NCBI GenBank assembly: GCA_011772425.1 | Contig: WVZO01000757.1 | Location: forward strand, 1 to 36,518 | Length of the DNA: 36,518 nucleotides | Direction of reading: 5' to 3' | Origin: Candidatus Aminicenantota bacterium | GTDB taxonomy: Bacteria > Acidobacteriota > Aminicenantia > UBA2199 | In this document: positions 16,629 through 24,693 of the stretch, piece by piece | How positions within the stretch are numbered: position 1 is the stretch's first letter | Layout: the number at the start of each line of letters is the position of its first letter | Notes under the pieces: generated by a model | Databases searched by the model: none | What the model saw: only the letters and a program-made list of their open reading frames with translations | Told to the model about the DNA's origin: nothing | Position numbers and translations under genes: made by a program

Positions 16629-17756
16629 ATGAAAACGAAATATCTTAAATCAATTATTATCTTTGTTTCTCTCTTATTGATTATCTTTATACAGTTTCAA
16701 CTTCAGCCCACCGGCAGCGATGTAACTGCCAAAAGCGATGAAATAGTGATTGCCATGTGCAGGCCCTCGGTGAGCCAGATAAAAAACATCGAACATATGT
16801 TCGAAAAAGACATCATACCGCTGCGGCAAATCAAACTGATGGGTGTGTATCATGAAAACGAAGTCACCGACTATGCACCGGCAAAAAAATACGTGGAAGA
16901 AAATAAGCTTTCCTGGGTGACGTTTCAAAGCATCAGCGGAGACGTTAACCAGGAAAACCTGTTCAAAAACAACCAGTGGACCGGGCAGTTTAAGAACATC
17001 TTCAGAAACAGTAACGGGATCATTTTTACCGGGGGCGCTGATATTCCGCCTGCGCTTTACGGAGACAACCAAAACCTACTGACTGAAGTCAAAACACCTA
17101 CCCGGCATTTTTATGAACTCTCTTTTCTCTTTCACCTCCTGGGGGGCAGTCAAAATCCAGGGTTTGTTCCCTTCCTAGAATCCCGTAAGGATTACGTGGT
17201 GCTGGGAATCTGCCTGGGATGTCAAACCATGAATGTGGCCTGCGGGGGTACATTGTACCAGGATATTCCCTCCCAGGTTTACGGGTTCACAACAGTGGAA
17301 CAGGTATTAAAATCGCCGCAAGATGCCATTCACAGTTCACGTTACCTGTATGACCTTCACCCACTGGAAAACGACCTGGCCCCGGCTTTTCATCGAATAA
17401 AAATCCAGGAAGATAGCATCTTCGTCAAACAAATGAAGATGAAGAAAACAGATACGCCTTTTATTTTAACGTCTCATCACCAGGCATTGAAAAAACTGGG
17501 AAAGGACCTGAAGGTGATTGCTGCCTCCCTGGACGAGAAGATCATCGAAGCGGTTGAACACAAAAAATATAAAAATGTCCTGGGTATCCAGTTTCACCCG
17601 GAGCCTTATATCTTGTATCTAAAAGGCAGGTATTTTAAAAAAGCACCGGCTGAGCCGATGGATTTTAATCTCCGCTCTTTTCTCGAAGACAATCCGCCCT
17701 CCATGGAATTCCACAAAAACCTGTGGCAGTGGTTTTCGGAAGCACTGAAGAAATAG
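16629..17756 (+). CDS. Membrane-anchored or secreted peptidase C26 / class I glutamine amidotransferase-like hydrolase
   Basis: A 375-residue protein of the gamma-glutamyl hydrolase / PuuD (peptidase C26) group, which cleaves gamma-glutamyl amide bonds with a Cys-His-Glu triad. The nucleophile elbow GICLGCQ places Cys195, and FHPEP gives His323 and Glu325. IIFTGGADIPPALYGD is the family's oxyanion/substrate loop. Unlike cytosolic PuuD, it starts with a positively charged and strongly hydrophobic segment (KYLKSIIIFVSLLLIIFIQF), a signal peptide or membrane anchor, so it probably acts outside the cytoplasm. ATG 16629 is preceded by GGAGG with 5 bases between, ruling out the longer in-frame start at 16569. 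The natural substrate is unknown; peptidoglycan peptides or gamma-glutamyl compounds are possible. The 22-bp array lies upstream. Confidence 0.88.
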   Translation: MKTKYLKSIIIFVSLLLIIFIQFQLQPTGSDVTAKSDEIVIAMCRPSVSQIKNIEHMFEKDIIPLRQIKLMGVYHENEVTDYAPAKKYVEENKLSWVTFQSISGDVNQENLFKNNQWTGQFKNIFRNSNGIIFTGGADIPPALYGDNQNLLTEVKTPTRHFYELSFLFHLLGGSQNPGFVPFLESRKDYVVLGICLGCQTMNVACGGTLYQDIPSQVYGFTTVEQVLKSPQDAIHSSRYLYDLHPLENDLAPAFHRIKIQEDSIFVKQMKMKKTDTPFILTSHHQALKKLGKDLKVIAASLDEKIIEAVEHKKYKNVLGIQFHPEPYILYLKGRYFKKAPAEPMDFNLRSFLEDNPPSMEFHKNLWQWFSEALKK

Positions 17757-17773
17757 ATTTTTTTAGATTGGCC

Positions 17774-17803
17774 TTGATTTTAACCCTGTTTTTGTGTTAT
17801 ATA
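17774..17803 (+). promoter_or_regulatory. Possible promoter for the secreted protein gene
   Basis: TTGATT (17774-17779) and TATATA (17798-17803) are separated by 18 bases and lie 33 bases before the ATG at 17836. Confidence 0.4.
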
Positions 17804-17835
17804 TTAATCTAAAACTTTTAATTCAGGAGTCGAAT

Positions 17836-18483
17836 ATGAAAAAAGTTTTCGTATTCATTTTTACAGCGGTTATCCTGGTGTCATTCGTCTCTTCACAGGA
17901 AAATGATATCAGGCAGCTCAGATGGGGGATGTCTTTTGATGAGGTCCAAAAGATTGAAGAACTGGAAGATGTTTTCTATAAACAAGAGGAATTACTGGGC
18001 GTAAGCGTGGAAGTTATCTTTGGTATGGGCAGCAAAGGATTATACTCAGTTACATATTCCGCACGGGAAAGAGAATTTGCTGAGAAAGCAGGGGAACTGC
18101 TAAAGAAAAAATATGGGGATGCCAAAACCGATCTGGACTATTCCTATTTAATCAATTCAAAAAACATCCTCGCCCAACATCCTGATGTGGTCATACAAAT
18201 CTATGAAAAGAATGATTTTTCCAAGCTGGACACCGTTAAAAGCACCGATGCCACTATAAATGTAAAAAAGATCATAAAAGCTGGTCTTTCGAAACGATCC
18301 ATGTGGGAACACGGTAATACAGTGGCTTTGCTGTTAGACAGCCCGGAGGGCATTGTTTTGAGTTACTATTCCAAACCCTATCACTACGAAAATAAAAAGA
18401 AATTCAACACAATCCTTGCCGATTTAAAAAAGAAAGCCCAAAAAGAAGCTAAGAAAAAAGCCGCCGACGCGGATAAATTCTAA
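17836..18483 (+). CDS. Secreted protein of unknown function, 215 residues
   Basis: I do not recognise a named family. ATG 17836 has AGGAG at 17825-17829. Residues 1-~20 (MKKVFVFIFTAVILVSFVSS) form a typical signal peptide, probably cleaved near SSQ/EN. The mature part opens with LRWGMSFDEVQKIEE, a small motif common in periplasmic lipoproteins and BamE/OmlA-like folds, in which a short helix follows the strand containing W-G-M-S. The C-terminus is rich in Lys and Ala (KKKAQKEAKKKAADADKF). It lies 79 bp after the amidotransferase-like gene on the same strand and may have its own promoter. Role unknown. Confidence 0.8.
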   Translation: MKKVFVFIFTAVILVSFVSSQENDIRQLRWGMSFDEVQKIEELEDVFYKQEELLGVSVEVIFGMGSKGLYSVTYSAREREFAEKAGELLKKKYGDAKTDLDYSYLINSKNILAQHPDVVIQIYEKNDFSKLDTVKSTDATINVKKIIKAGLSKRSMWEHGNTVALLLDSPEGIVLSYYSKPYHYENKKKFNTILADLKKKAQKEAKKKAADADKF

Positions 18484-18559
18484 CTCTAATTCCCAGGATA
18501 CAGATACCATCTCTCATCGCTGACCTCAGGCTGAACGTTGAAGTCGAGCATACAAAACA

Positions 18560-19525
18560 GTGAAAAAATACATCTATAAACGCACTCTTCTACTTTTATT
18601 CTTATTGATTGCCGTGTCAACCGTGGTATTTTTTCTTATTCATTTTATACCCGGGGACCCTGTGGTGGGTATCCTGGGAGAAGGGGCCAGTATCGAAGAT
18701 ATTAACCGATTAAAACAGGATTTGAACCTGGATAAACCCCTTCTTTTTCAATACCTGGATTTCTCCAAAAACCTCTTCAATTTAAGCTTTGGGAAATCTC
18801 TTTTTAATCAGCAAACCGTGATCCGTAATATTTTAACGGTTCTTCCCAACACCCTTTACCTGGCCCTGGCATCCATGGTGTTAGCTCTCATTATATCTTT
18901 TCCCCTGGGCACCTGGGCTGCCATCAAAGGCGATACCCATACGGTAGTGGATACATCGGTAACATTGGTTAGTTCTGTGGGTCTTGCCATTCCTAATTTT
19001 GTCCTGGGTCCGCTGCTAATTATCATTTTTTCCATAAAATTGGGATGGTTTCCGGTTTCCGGTTCCCAGGGCTTCGCCTGCATTATCCTCCCGGCTTTGA
19101 CCCTGGGGACCTCCATGAGTGCCTTTTTAACACGTATTATCAGGACTTCTATCGGAACTGAATTAAAGAAACCATATGTCCTGTTAGCCCGGGCAAAAGG
19201 ATTAACCGGGTTCCAGATTTTTAAAAAACACCTGCTAAAAAATGCCTTGATTCCCATTGTGACAATTATCGGACTGCAAATGGGCGCACTGCTCACCGGC
19301 GCCATTATTACAGAAACTATTTTCTCCTGGCACGGTATTGGCAGTTTACTGGTTACCGCTATTAAACAACGAGATTATCCTATGGTACAGGGGATTATCG
19401 TTTTTATGACGTTTGTCTATTTAATCCTGAGTTTCCTGGTAGACTTATCCTATTTCCTTATTGACCCCAGGATACGCCATCAATACCAATACCAACACCA
19501 TCAGCATAACCAATATCAGATATGA
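18560..19525 (+). CDS. ABC transporter permease, DppB/OppB type
   Basis: A 321-residue inner-membrane permease of the peptide/nickel (PepT) ABC transporter family. It shows an N-terminal helix, the family's periplasmic FIPGDPVVGILGEGAS segment and six predicted helices. The cytoplasmic ATPase-docking loop (LARAKGLTGFQIFKKHLLKN) carries the EAA-type motif. It starts at GTG 18560 with no strong ribosome binding site. The stop overlaps the next gene's ATG (ATGA, 19522-19525), so the two permeases are co-translated. The last 16 residues (HQYQYQHHQHNQYQI) are a low-complexity tail encoded by a CAATAC/CACCAT-like repeat and are not part of the family fold. No binding protein or ATPase gene is adjacent. 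The substrate is probably a peptide, inferred from the family only. Confidence 0.92.
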   Translation: MKKYIYKRTLLLLFLLIAVSTVVFFLIHFIPGDPVVGILGEGASIEDINRLKQDLNLDKPLLFQYLDFSKNLFNLSFGKSLFNQQTVIRNILTVLPNTLYLALASMVLALIISFPLGTWAAIKGDTHTVVDTSVTLVSSVGLAIPNFVLGPLLIIIFSIKLGWFPVSGSQGFACIILPALTLGTSMSAFLTRIIRTSIGTELKKPYVLLARAKGLTGFQIFKKHLLKNALIPIVTIIGLQMGALLTGAIITETIFSWHGIGSLLVTAIKQRDYPMVQGIIVFMTFVYLILSFLVDLSYFLIDPRIRHQYQYQHHQHNQYQI

Positions 19526-20337
19526 AATCAAAAACAAATACAGGCAAAGATTTCCAGCTTAGCATCGGCATTTTTTTATTGGGCGTGATTATCGTTTTCC
19601 TTATTGGTTTTGCACTTTCCCGGCCGATAGCCATCGATATTGACATGGACCACCGCATAGAGCCTCCTTCAGCTACCTACCTGCTGGGAACCGACGAACT
19701 GGGAAGGGATTTACTATCCTCTATCCTTTGCGGCGCAGGTATATCACTGCTGATTGGTACAGCAGCCGTGATATTATCCGCGTTAACCGGTGGGCTTTTG
19801 GGAATGATTTCTGGTCTTTCCGGCGGAGTGGTAGACAGCATTATTATGCGGCTCGTGGATATCTTCCTGGCGTTTCCCGGCATTCTTTTGGCCATTGCTG
19901 TGGCTGCTTTTTTTAGCCAGGGAATCCTTAACCTTATCCTGGTGTTGACCATCTCCGGGTGGGCGGGATATGCCAGGATTACCAGGGGAGAAGTTTTAAA
20001 ATACAAACAGCATGAGTTTATATTGGCAGCCAGGAGTTACAATGCCTCTTTCGCAAGGATTATGTTCCATCACTTGCTTCCGTTGATACTCCCACTCCTG
20101 GTGGTCCAGGCATCAATGGGTATATCGGGTGTCATCATTGCCGAGTCCAGTTTAAATTTCCTGGGCATTGGTCTTGACCCTGAAATCCCGACCCTGGGTC
20201 AGTTGATTGATGCCGGCAGGGACTATATGTTTGACAACCCTACCCTGATTGTGGCCCCGGGCCTGGTTCTTTTCATTATTATCATTGCGTTTAACTTTAT
20301 CGGCGAAGGACTGAGAAAGAAGAGTCAAATTTTATAA
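19522..20337 (+). CDS. ABC transporter permease, DppC/OppC type
   Basis: The 271-residue partner of the preceding permease. The N-terminal helix is followed by PPSATYLLGTDELGRDLLSS, the hallmark of DppC/OppC/NikC proteins. The docking loop is VLKYKQHEFILAARSYNAS. Five or six further helices are visible, with length normal for the family. ATG 19522 overlaps the upstream stop by four bases. Together the two proteins would form the membrane channel of a peptide importer or exporter, which needs two ATPases and usually a binding protein that are not seen here. The RiPP precursor gene starts about 150 bp downstream, after what looks like a separate leader. Confidence 0.93.
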   Translation: MKSKTNTGKDFQLSIGIFLLGVIIVFLIGFALSRPIAIDIDMDHRIEPPSATYLLGTDELGRDLLSSILCGAGISLLIGTAAVILSALTGGLLGMISGLSGGVVDSIIMRLVDIFLAFPGILLAIAVAAFFSQGILNLILVLTISGWAGYARITRGEVLKYKQHEFILAARSYNASFARIMFHHLLPLILPLLVVQASMGISGVIIAESSLNFLGIGLDPEIPTLGQLIDAGRDYMFDNPTLIVAPGLVLFIIIIAFNFIGEGLRKKSQIL

Positions 20338-20489
20338 ATCTTTACTTTTCAAAAGGGGCGTTAATCCAACAAAAGAAAATAAAAAAGGACAAGTATTGCA
20401 AATTTTGACCGGAATCCTGGCGAATAAGGTTATATTATAGCCGTAAAAAAGTTACCATAAAAAATTAAAAGTAAAATAGGAGGAAACGA

Positions 20490-20738
20490 ATGAAAAGAAA
20501 AAAAATTGCCAGAAAAAGGTTAAATTTGAACAAGCGGACCGTTGTCAATTTGAGCAATGTGGAAATGGGTAATGCCGTGGGAGGAGAAAGCCTCCGCCAG
20601 TGTTCCGTGCCGGAAGAGCTCTGCGTCACCTTACCGATCAAAGAATGCTATTCCCTTGGTGACACCTGCCCTCCCTCTAACACTGCACTTTGTTACCCCA
20701 CGTTTACCTGTCCAACCGACCAGGTAGGATGTGGATAG
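20490..20738 (+). CDS. RiPP precursor peptide with class I lanthipeptide-type leader, 7 Cys in the core
   Basis: An 82-residue precursor with a perfect AGGAGG at 20478-20483. The leader (RLNLNKRTVVNLSNVEM, then GNAVGG) matches the pattern L-x-L-[NK]-K-x-T-[IV]-x-x-L-x-x-x-x-M...GG seen in class I lanthipeptide and other GG-type precursors of Bacteroidota and related phyla. Cleavage is expected after the Gly-Gly, leaving a core of about 48 residues. The core holds seven Cys and about ten Ser/Thr, spaced in CSVPEELCVT, CYSLGDTCPPS, CYPTFTC and QVGCG. Such residues could form thioether rings or disulfides. No LanB, LanC or peptidase-containing exporter gene is near; the closest candidates are the permease pair upstream and a B12 radical SAM gene 2 kb away on the other strand. 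The modification type is therefore open. Confidence 0.85.
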   Translation: MKRKKIARKRLNLNKRTVVNLSNVEMGNAVGGESLRQCSVPEELCVTLPIKECYSLGDTCPPSNTALCYPTFTCPTDQVGCG

Positions 20739-20761
20739 GTTCTGTAACTTCTGGAATTTCC

Positions 20762-20810
20762 GGGGTCAAATCTTGCTTTGCAGCATTCTTGTAACGCAAG
20801 ATTTGGCCCC
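20762..20810. terminator. Large hairpin between convergent RiPP and proS genes
   Basis: GGGGTCAAATCTTGC (20762-20776) pairs with GCAAGATTTGGCCCC (20796-20810) over 15 bp with one G-T type mismatch. A second GC-rich hairpin (GGCCCC...GGGGCC) follows directly. The motif GGGGTCAAATCTTGC is also a typical REP-like dispersed palindrome. Its location suggests it terminates both genes. Confidence 0.55.
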
Positions 20811-20835
20811 CCGCCGCGGGGCCGAAGGCAAATAA

Positions 20836-22602
20836 TTAGTTTTCAAAAGGGATTTCTATCACTTTGTCGGTAATTTCTTTTTTTAATGCAGTGATTTCTG
20901 ATTTGACAGTCTCCACGATTTTATCCAGGGGTACGATAGTAATCTCTTTAGCTGAGCGGCGTTTCAATTCGACTCCGCCTTTTTTCAAGGCGCGGCTGCT
21001 GACCGTCAAACGCAAAGGTAAGCCAATAAGGTCTGCATCGGTAAACTTCACACCGGGTTGTTCATAGCGGTCATCATACAACACCTCTACACCCTGTGCC
21101 TGGAGTTCGTTGTACAGTTTTTCCGCATTTTTGGTTGGTTCTTCTTCTTTCCCGATTAACACGATATGGACGTGGTAAGGGGCTGCTGTAATAGGCCAGA
21201 TGAGGCCGTTTTCATCATTGTATTCTTCGGCGACGCTTGCCAGCAAACGGCCGCTGCCAATACCGTAAGAACCCATAACAATGGGTTTTTTCTTGCCGTC
21301 TTTATCCAGGAACATGCAGCCCATGGTTTCGCTGTACCGGGTACCCAGTTTGAAGATATTACCCAGTTCGATGCCGCGGGACATACGCATGGCCGCACCA
21401 CACTGGGGACAATGAGAACCATCCTCAGCCGCTGCAATATCACAGACTATAGAAGGTTTAAAATCACGGTCCACATTGACATTTAGCAGGTGATACCCTT
21501 CCTCGTTGGCACCCCCCACCAGGTTGGGAGACTGCGGGATAATATCATCCACCACCACCAGGATGTCCTTCACTCCCACCGGCGAACCATATCCCGGTTC
21601 AATCCCCCTGGCACGGATTTCTTCATCTAAGGCAGGGACCAGGTTTTTGGCTTTTACGGCATTGGTCAGTTTGGTTTCATTTAACTCCATATCACCCCGC
21701 ACAATAGCAAGGACGAATTTTTCCACATCTTGATCGTTCTCACTGACAGTCGCCATCATAAACAAGGCTTTGGCGGTTTTTTCTGGGGGAATATTCAAGA
21801 ATTGGCAAAGCTCGTCAATAGTAGAGGCATCCGGAGTAGCAACTTTTTCCATGGGTTTCAATTCTTCTTTGGGGGGGACCGGTTTCTTGAACCGCGCAAC
21901 CTGGCGATTGGCTTTGTAACCGCATTTATCGCAAAGCAGCAGCGAGTCTTCACCAATCGGCGTCAGGTACATAAACTCATGGGCCATGCTGCCCCCCATC
22001 ATTCCTACATCAGAGCCTATAGCTATTACCGGGAGACCGCAGCGATGAAAAATATTAAAATAAGCCTGGTAATGAGCCCTGTACTGCTTGTCCAGTCCTT
22101 GTTCATCCGCATCCAGGGTGTAGCTGTCCTTCATGGTAAATTCCCGTACCCGGATCAACCCGGCCCTGGGACGCGGATCATCACGGAACTTGGTTTGAAT
22201 ATGGTAAATCAACTGCGGCAGTTGCCGATAGGAACGGATTTCTTTACGGGTCAGGTCCGATACCACCTCTTCGTGAGTCATAGCCAGCAGCATATCACGG
22301 TCGTTTCGGTCCTTAAACCGGGCCATCTCCCCGCCGATCTGGTACCAGCGCCGAGTCTCCTGCCAGATACTGGCCGGGTTGGTTACCGGCATGGTCATTT
22401 CCTGACCGCCAATCGCATTGATTTCTTCACGCATAATATTTTCGATTTTAGTTAATGACCGCTTCGCCAGCGGCATATATGAAAAAATTCCCGCTGCCAA
22501 TTGACGAATAAATCCCGCCCGCTCTAATAACTGATGACTGATAATCTGGGCATCAGAAGGCGCCTCCCGCAGCGTCTGACTGAACATCTTACTCATTCGC
22601 AT
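20836..22602 (-). CDS. proS: Prolyl-tRNA synthetase, bacterial type with editing insertion
   Basis: A 588-residue class II aminoacyl-tRNA synthetase that charges tRNA-Pro. It begins with MFSQTLREAPSDAQIISHQL and shows RPRAGLIRVREFTMKDSY (class II motif 2 region). A YbaK-type editing insertion between motifs 2 and 3 starts after a CDKCGYKANR segment. Motif 3 is recognisable in MGSYGIGSGRLLASVAEE, followed by the anticodon-binding domain (YDDRYEQPGVKFTDADLIG). ATG 22602 follows AGGAGG with an 8-base spacer; a TTG at 22608 would lie only 2 bases from it and is rejected. Length and domain order are normal for the prokaryotic long form. The gene is probably vertically inherited and would be the best phylogenetic marker in this window. 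Confidence 0.97.
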   Translation of the reverse strand: MRMSKMFSQTLREAPSDAQIISHQLLERAGFIRQLAAGIFSYMPLAKRSLTKIENIMREEINAIGGQEMTMPVTNPASIWQETRRWYQIGGEMARFKDRNDRDMLLAMTHEEVVSDLTRKEIRSYRQLPQLIYHIQTKFRDDPRPRAGLIRVREFTMKDSYTLDADEQGLDKQYRAHYQAYFNIFHRCGLPVIAIGSDVGMMGGSMAHEFMYLTPIGEDSLLLCDKCGYKANRQVARFKKPVPPKEELKPMEKVATPDASTIDELCQFLNIPPEKTAKALFMMATVSENDQDVEKFVLAIVRGDMELNETKLTNAVKAKNLVPALDEEIRARGIEPGYGSPVGVKDILVVVDDIIPQSPNLVGGANEEGYHLLNVNVDRDFKPSIVCDIAAAEDGSHCPQCGAAMRMSRGIELGNIFKLGTRYSETMGCMFLDKDGKKKPIVMGSYGIGSGRLLASVAEEYNDENGLIWPITAAPYHVHIVLIGKEEEPTKNAEKLYNELQAQGVEVLYDDRYEQPGVKFTDADLIGLPLRLTVSSRALKKGGVELKRRSAKEITIVPLDKIVETVKSEITALKKEITDKVIEIPFEN

Positions 22603-22702
22603 TGCCAATTCCTCCTCATAAGAACTTTCAGGTTTATTAAATACCTATTTTACCAACTTTTTATAGAAAAATATACCCTGGTGCCTAAGAAACTTGTTTT
22701 TC

Positions 22703-22783
22703 ACCACAGAGCCACAGAGAACACAGAGATTTTATTATAAAATTTTCTCTATTTGCTCTCTGTGTCCTCTGTGGCTCTGTGGT
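22703..22783. repeat. Dispersed CACAGAG/CTCTGTG hairpin repeat
   Basis: A 26-bp left arm (22703-22728) made of CACAGAG-type units is the reverse complement of the right arm (22758-22783), with one mismatch; the AT-rich loop is about 29 bases. It sits between proS and the radical SAM gene. Nineteen bases of the right arm recur exactly inside the AT domain of the PKS at 2628-2646. Confidence 0.85.
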
Positions 22784-22805
22784 TTAAATATAGAAATTAA
22801 AGCTT

Positions 22806-24593
22806 TTACACCAGTAAATTTTCAAATCCTTTGTATATCCGTCGGATTTCTTTTAATTCACTGTTGCCAATGGGAGAATCGATCCGTAAAATCGGTTTCT
22901 CTTCTAAAATATCCCTTCCCTTTTTCAGCAATAAAGATGTATAACGCAGCACCAGGTCACAATATTGTGGTTGGTAAAGATACGATTCCGCCGCACCCAG
23001 GTTTGCTGTCAAATGAAAAAACCGAACCGAGTATTTCTGCTGTGAGTCGATTTTAAAATGATGAATATGGTTAAAGTAGTGGTCTGGACAGTACAAGGAA
23101 TCTGATATGCGCAAGATATCTTCTGTACGCGGTACCGACTCCAGGTCTATAACCACCTGGACCAATGTAAAGGGATTTGCCTCTTTAAGCCATTTTCCAA
23201 ATTCCCTGAGTCGATTCATATCGGTATCCTGCCCAATGACAAGGGTTAAACTGTGCCCCACCCGTTCCGGGTACCGGGACAAAACATCCAACTGACATTC
23301 CGCTTTCTTTCTTAAGTCCAGGAAATGAAAATAACCAGGAAGTATGTTATGAAACCTGGGAATAATAGGCGGGAAAAACTCGATCTCCAATTTGTGCTCT
23401 ATCATTTCTACTGCGGCTTTGATATCCTTTTCACCCATGTATTTCGTGGATAAAACCCAGTAAGGTGGATGCCGCATATACGTTAAGTCCAAGGATTCGG
23501 CTTCATCCCTTAATAGAGTTCCCGGTATCATAGAAAAAGGGTAAATCTCCATGGACTTTTGTAGGCTTAGATCCATTACAAAATCAAGGGTCCTTTCAAA
23601 ATCTGTCAATTGATCATAAGGCAGCCCCAGGATCACGCCAGTTTTAACATCGATGCCGTGACGTTGAAGCAATTTAGCCCCTTGCACGAATTTATTCCGG
23701 TCCCAGGTTCTACCGATGGCTGCCAGGGATTTCTCATTCACCGACTGCAAACCGGCCTCAACCGATTTGAATCCTGCCTGCTGCATCAATTTTGCAATTC
23801 CCGGTGTTACTCCCTCCAGGCGAATCTCCGTGTGGATCGGTATGTGGGTGGTGTTACATTTCACCAGCAATTCCAATCGTTCTTTCAAACCCGGTGTAAC
23901 ATTAAACGATGGGTCCATCAAATAAATCTCAGGGACTCTATAATCCCGTGCCAGTTCAAACATCCGGGATAAATTCTCTTCGGGAAAAAATCGCAACCCC
24001 GAATAGGATTTTGAATAAAAACAATACTTACACTGATACGGACACCCCCTCATGGTCTCCAGGAAAATCGACTCGTTCTTATAGGGTACCAGGATTTTCT
24101 CCAGGTAGGGATTGGGAATGTCTGTTAAATCAACCGGGGCATCGGCCCGGTATACCCGTTTTATAGTGGCACCGGCTTTATAATCTTCCAGGAAATCCAT
24201 AAAGGCCCGCTCCCCTTCCCCGATAATAACCGCATCGATATGATTTTCTTTCAACGCCCGGTGCCCATAGTTAATTTCAGGCCCCCCCAAAACCACAGTA
24301 ATTCGAGGATTGATTTCTTTTATCTTTTGAGCCAGGTAGAGATTGCGATCGATGTTCCACATGTACGAGGTAAACCCTACAATCCCTGTTTTGCTTTCCT
24401 TTACCCATTTTAGAATCGCAGCATCCCCGGCATAATTGGCCAGGTCCCGGGCGATAACCTCTATTTCTTGTTCCTCTGCCGCACCGCTCTTAATGGCAAA
24501 AGACTTTAAATATCCGGCAGCCAACGGTATATTGCCTTCTTTATAGAGATCATGAACCTCAGGAATCGGCAATTGAACCAGTTTAATCGACAA
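22806..24593 (-). CDS. B12-binding radical SAM protein
   Basis: A 595-residue protein with an N-terminal cobalamin-binding Rossmann-like domain (residues ~1-165, including VVLGGPEINYGHRAL and AVIIGEGERAF). A radical SAM core follows, with the cluster ligands Cys184, Cys188 and Cys191 in GCPYQCKYCFYSK. The C-terminal ~200 residues are of the type found in DUF4080-like members. Such enzymes methylate unactivated carbons or rearrange rings, often in natural product or lipid pathways; the substrate here is unknown. The start is TTG 24593, preceded by AAGGGAG with 7 bases between, and no in-frame ATG is nearby. It is the only radical SAM enzyme in the window and could, with low confidence, act on the RiPP precursor or the NRPS/PKS product. 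Confidence 0.93.
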   Translation of the reverse strand: MSIKLVQLPIPEVHDLYKEGNIPLAAGYLKSFAIKSGAAEEQEIEVIARDLANYAGDAAILKWVKESKTGIVGFTSYMWNIDRNLYLAQKIKEINPRITVVLGGPEINYGHRALKENHIDAVIIGEGERAFMDFLEDYKAGATIKRVYRADAPVDLTDIPNPYLEKILVPYKNESIFLETMRGCPYQCKYCFYSKSYSGLRFFPEENLSRMFELARDYRVPEIYLMDPSFNVTPGLKERLELLVKCNTTHIPIHTEIRLEGVTPGIAKLMQQAGFKSVEAGLQSVNEKSLAAIGRTWDRNKFVQGAKLLQRHGIDVKTGVILGLPYDQLTDFERTLDFVMDLSLQKSMEIYPFSMIPGTLLRDEAESLDLTYMRHPPYWVLSTKYMGEKDIKAAVEMIEHKLEIEFFPPIIPRFHNILPGYFHFLDLRKKAECQLDVLSRYPERVGHSLTLVIGQDTDMNRLREFGKWLKEANPFTLVQVVIDLESVPRTEDILRISDSLYCPDHYFNHIHHFKIDSQQKYSVRFFHLTANLGAAESYLYQPQYCDLVLRYTSLLLKKGRDILEEKPILRIDSPIGNSELKEIRRIYKGFENLLV

Positions 24594-24693
24594 TTTTGTG
24601 CTCCCTTAAGCCGAAGGCTTCCCCCTCCGGTTGAAACAACGATTTCTTTTTCAATATTTGTAATTTTCAAAATTAGTCACCTGACCGGTTGGC

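Noticed and set aside
20405-20436. Promoter for the RiPP gene (TTGACC ... TATATT)
   Set aside because: The spacing is about 20 bases, too long for a confident sigma70 call; a promoter is probably in this region but I cannot place it.
21730-22455. 241-codon plus-strand frame opposite proS
   Set aside because: Antisense shadow of a conserved synthetase; no ribosome binding site or motif.
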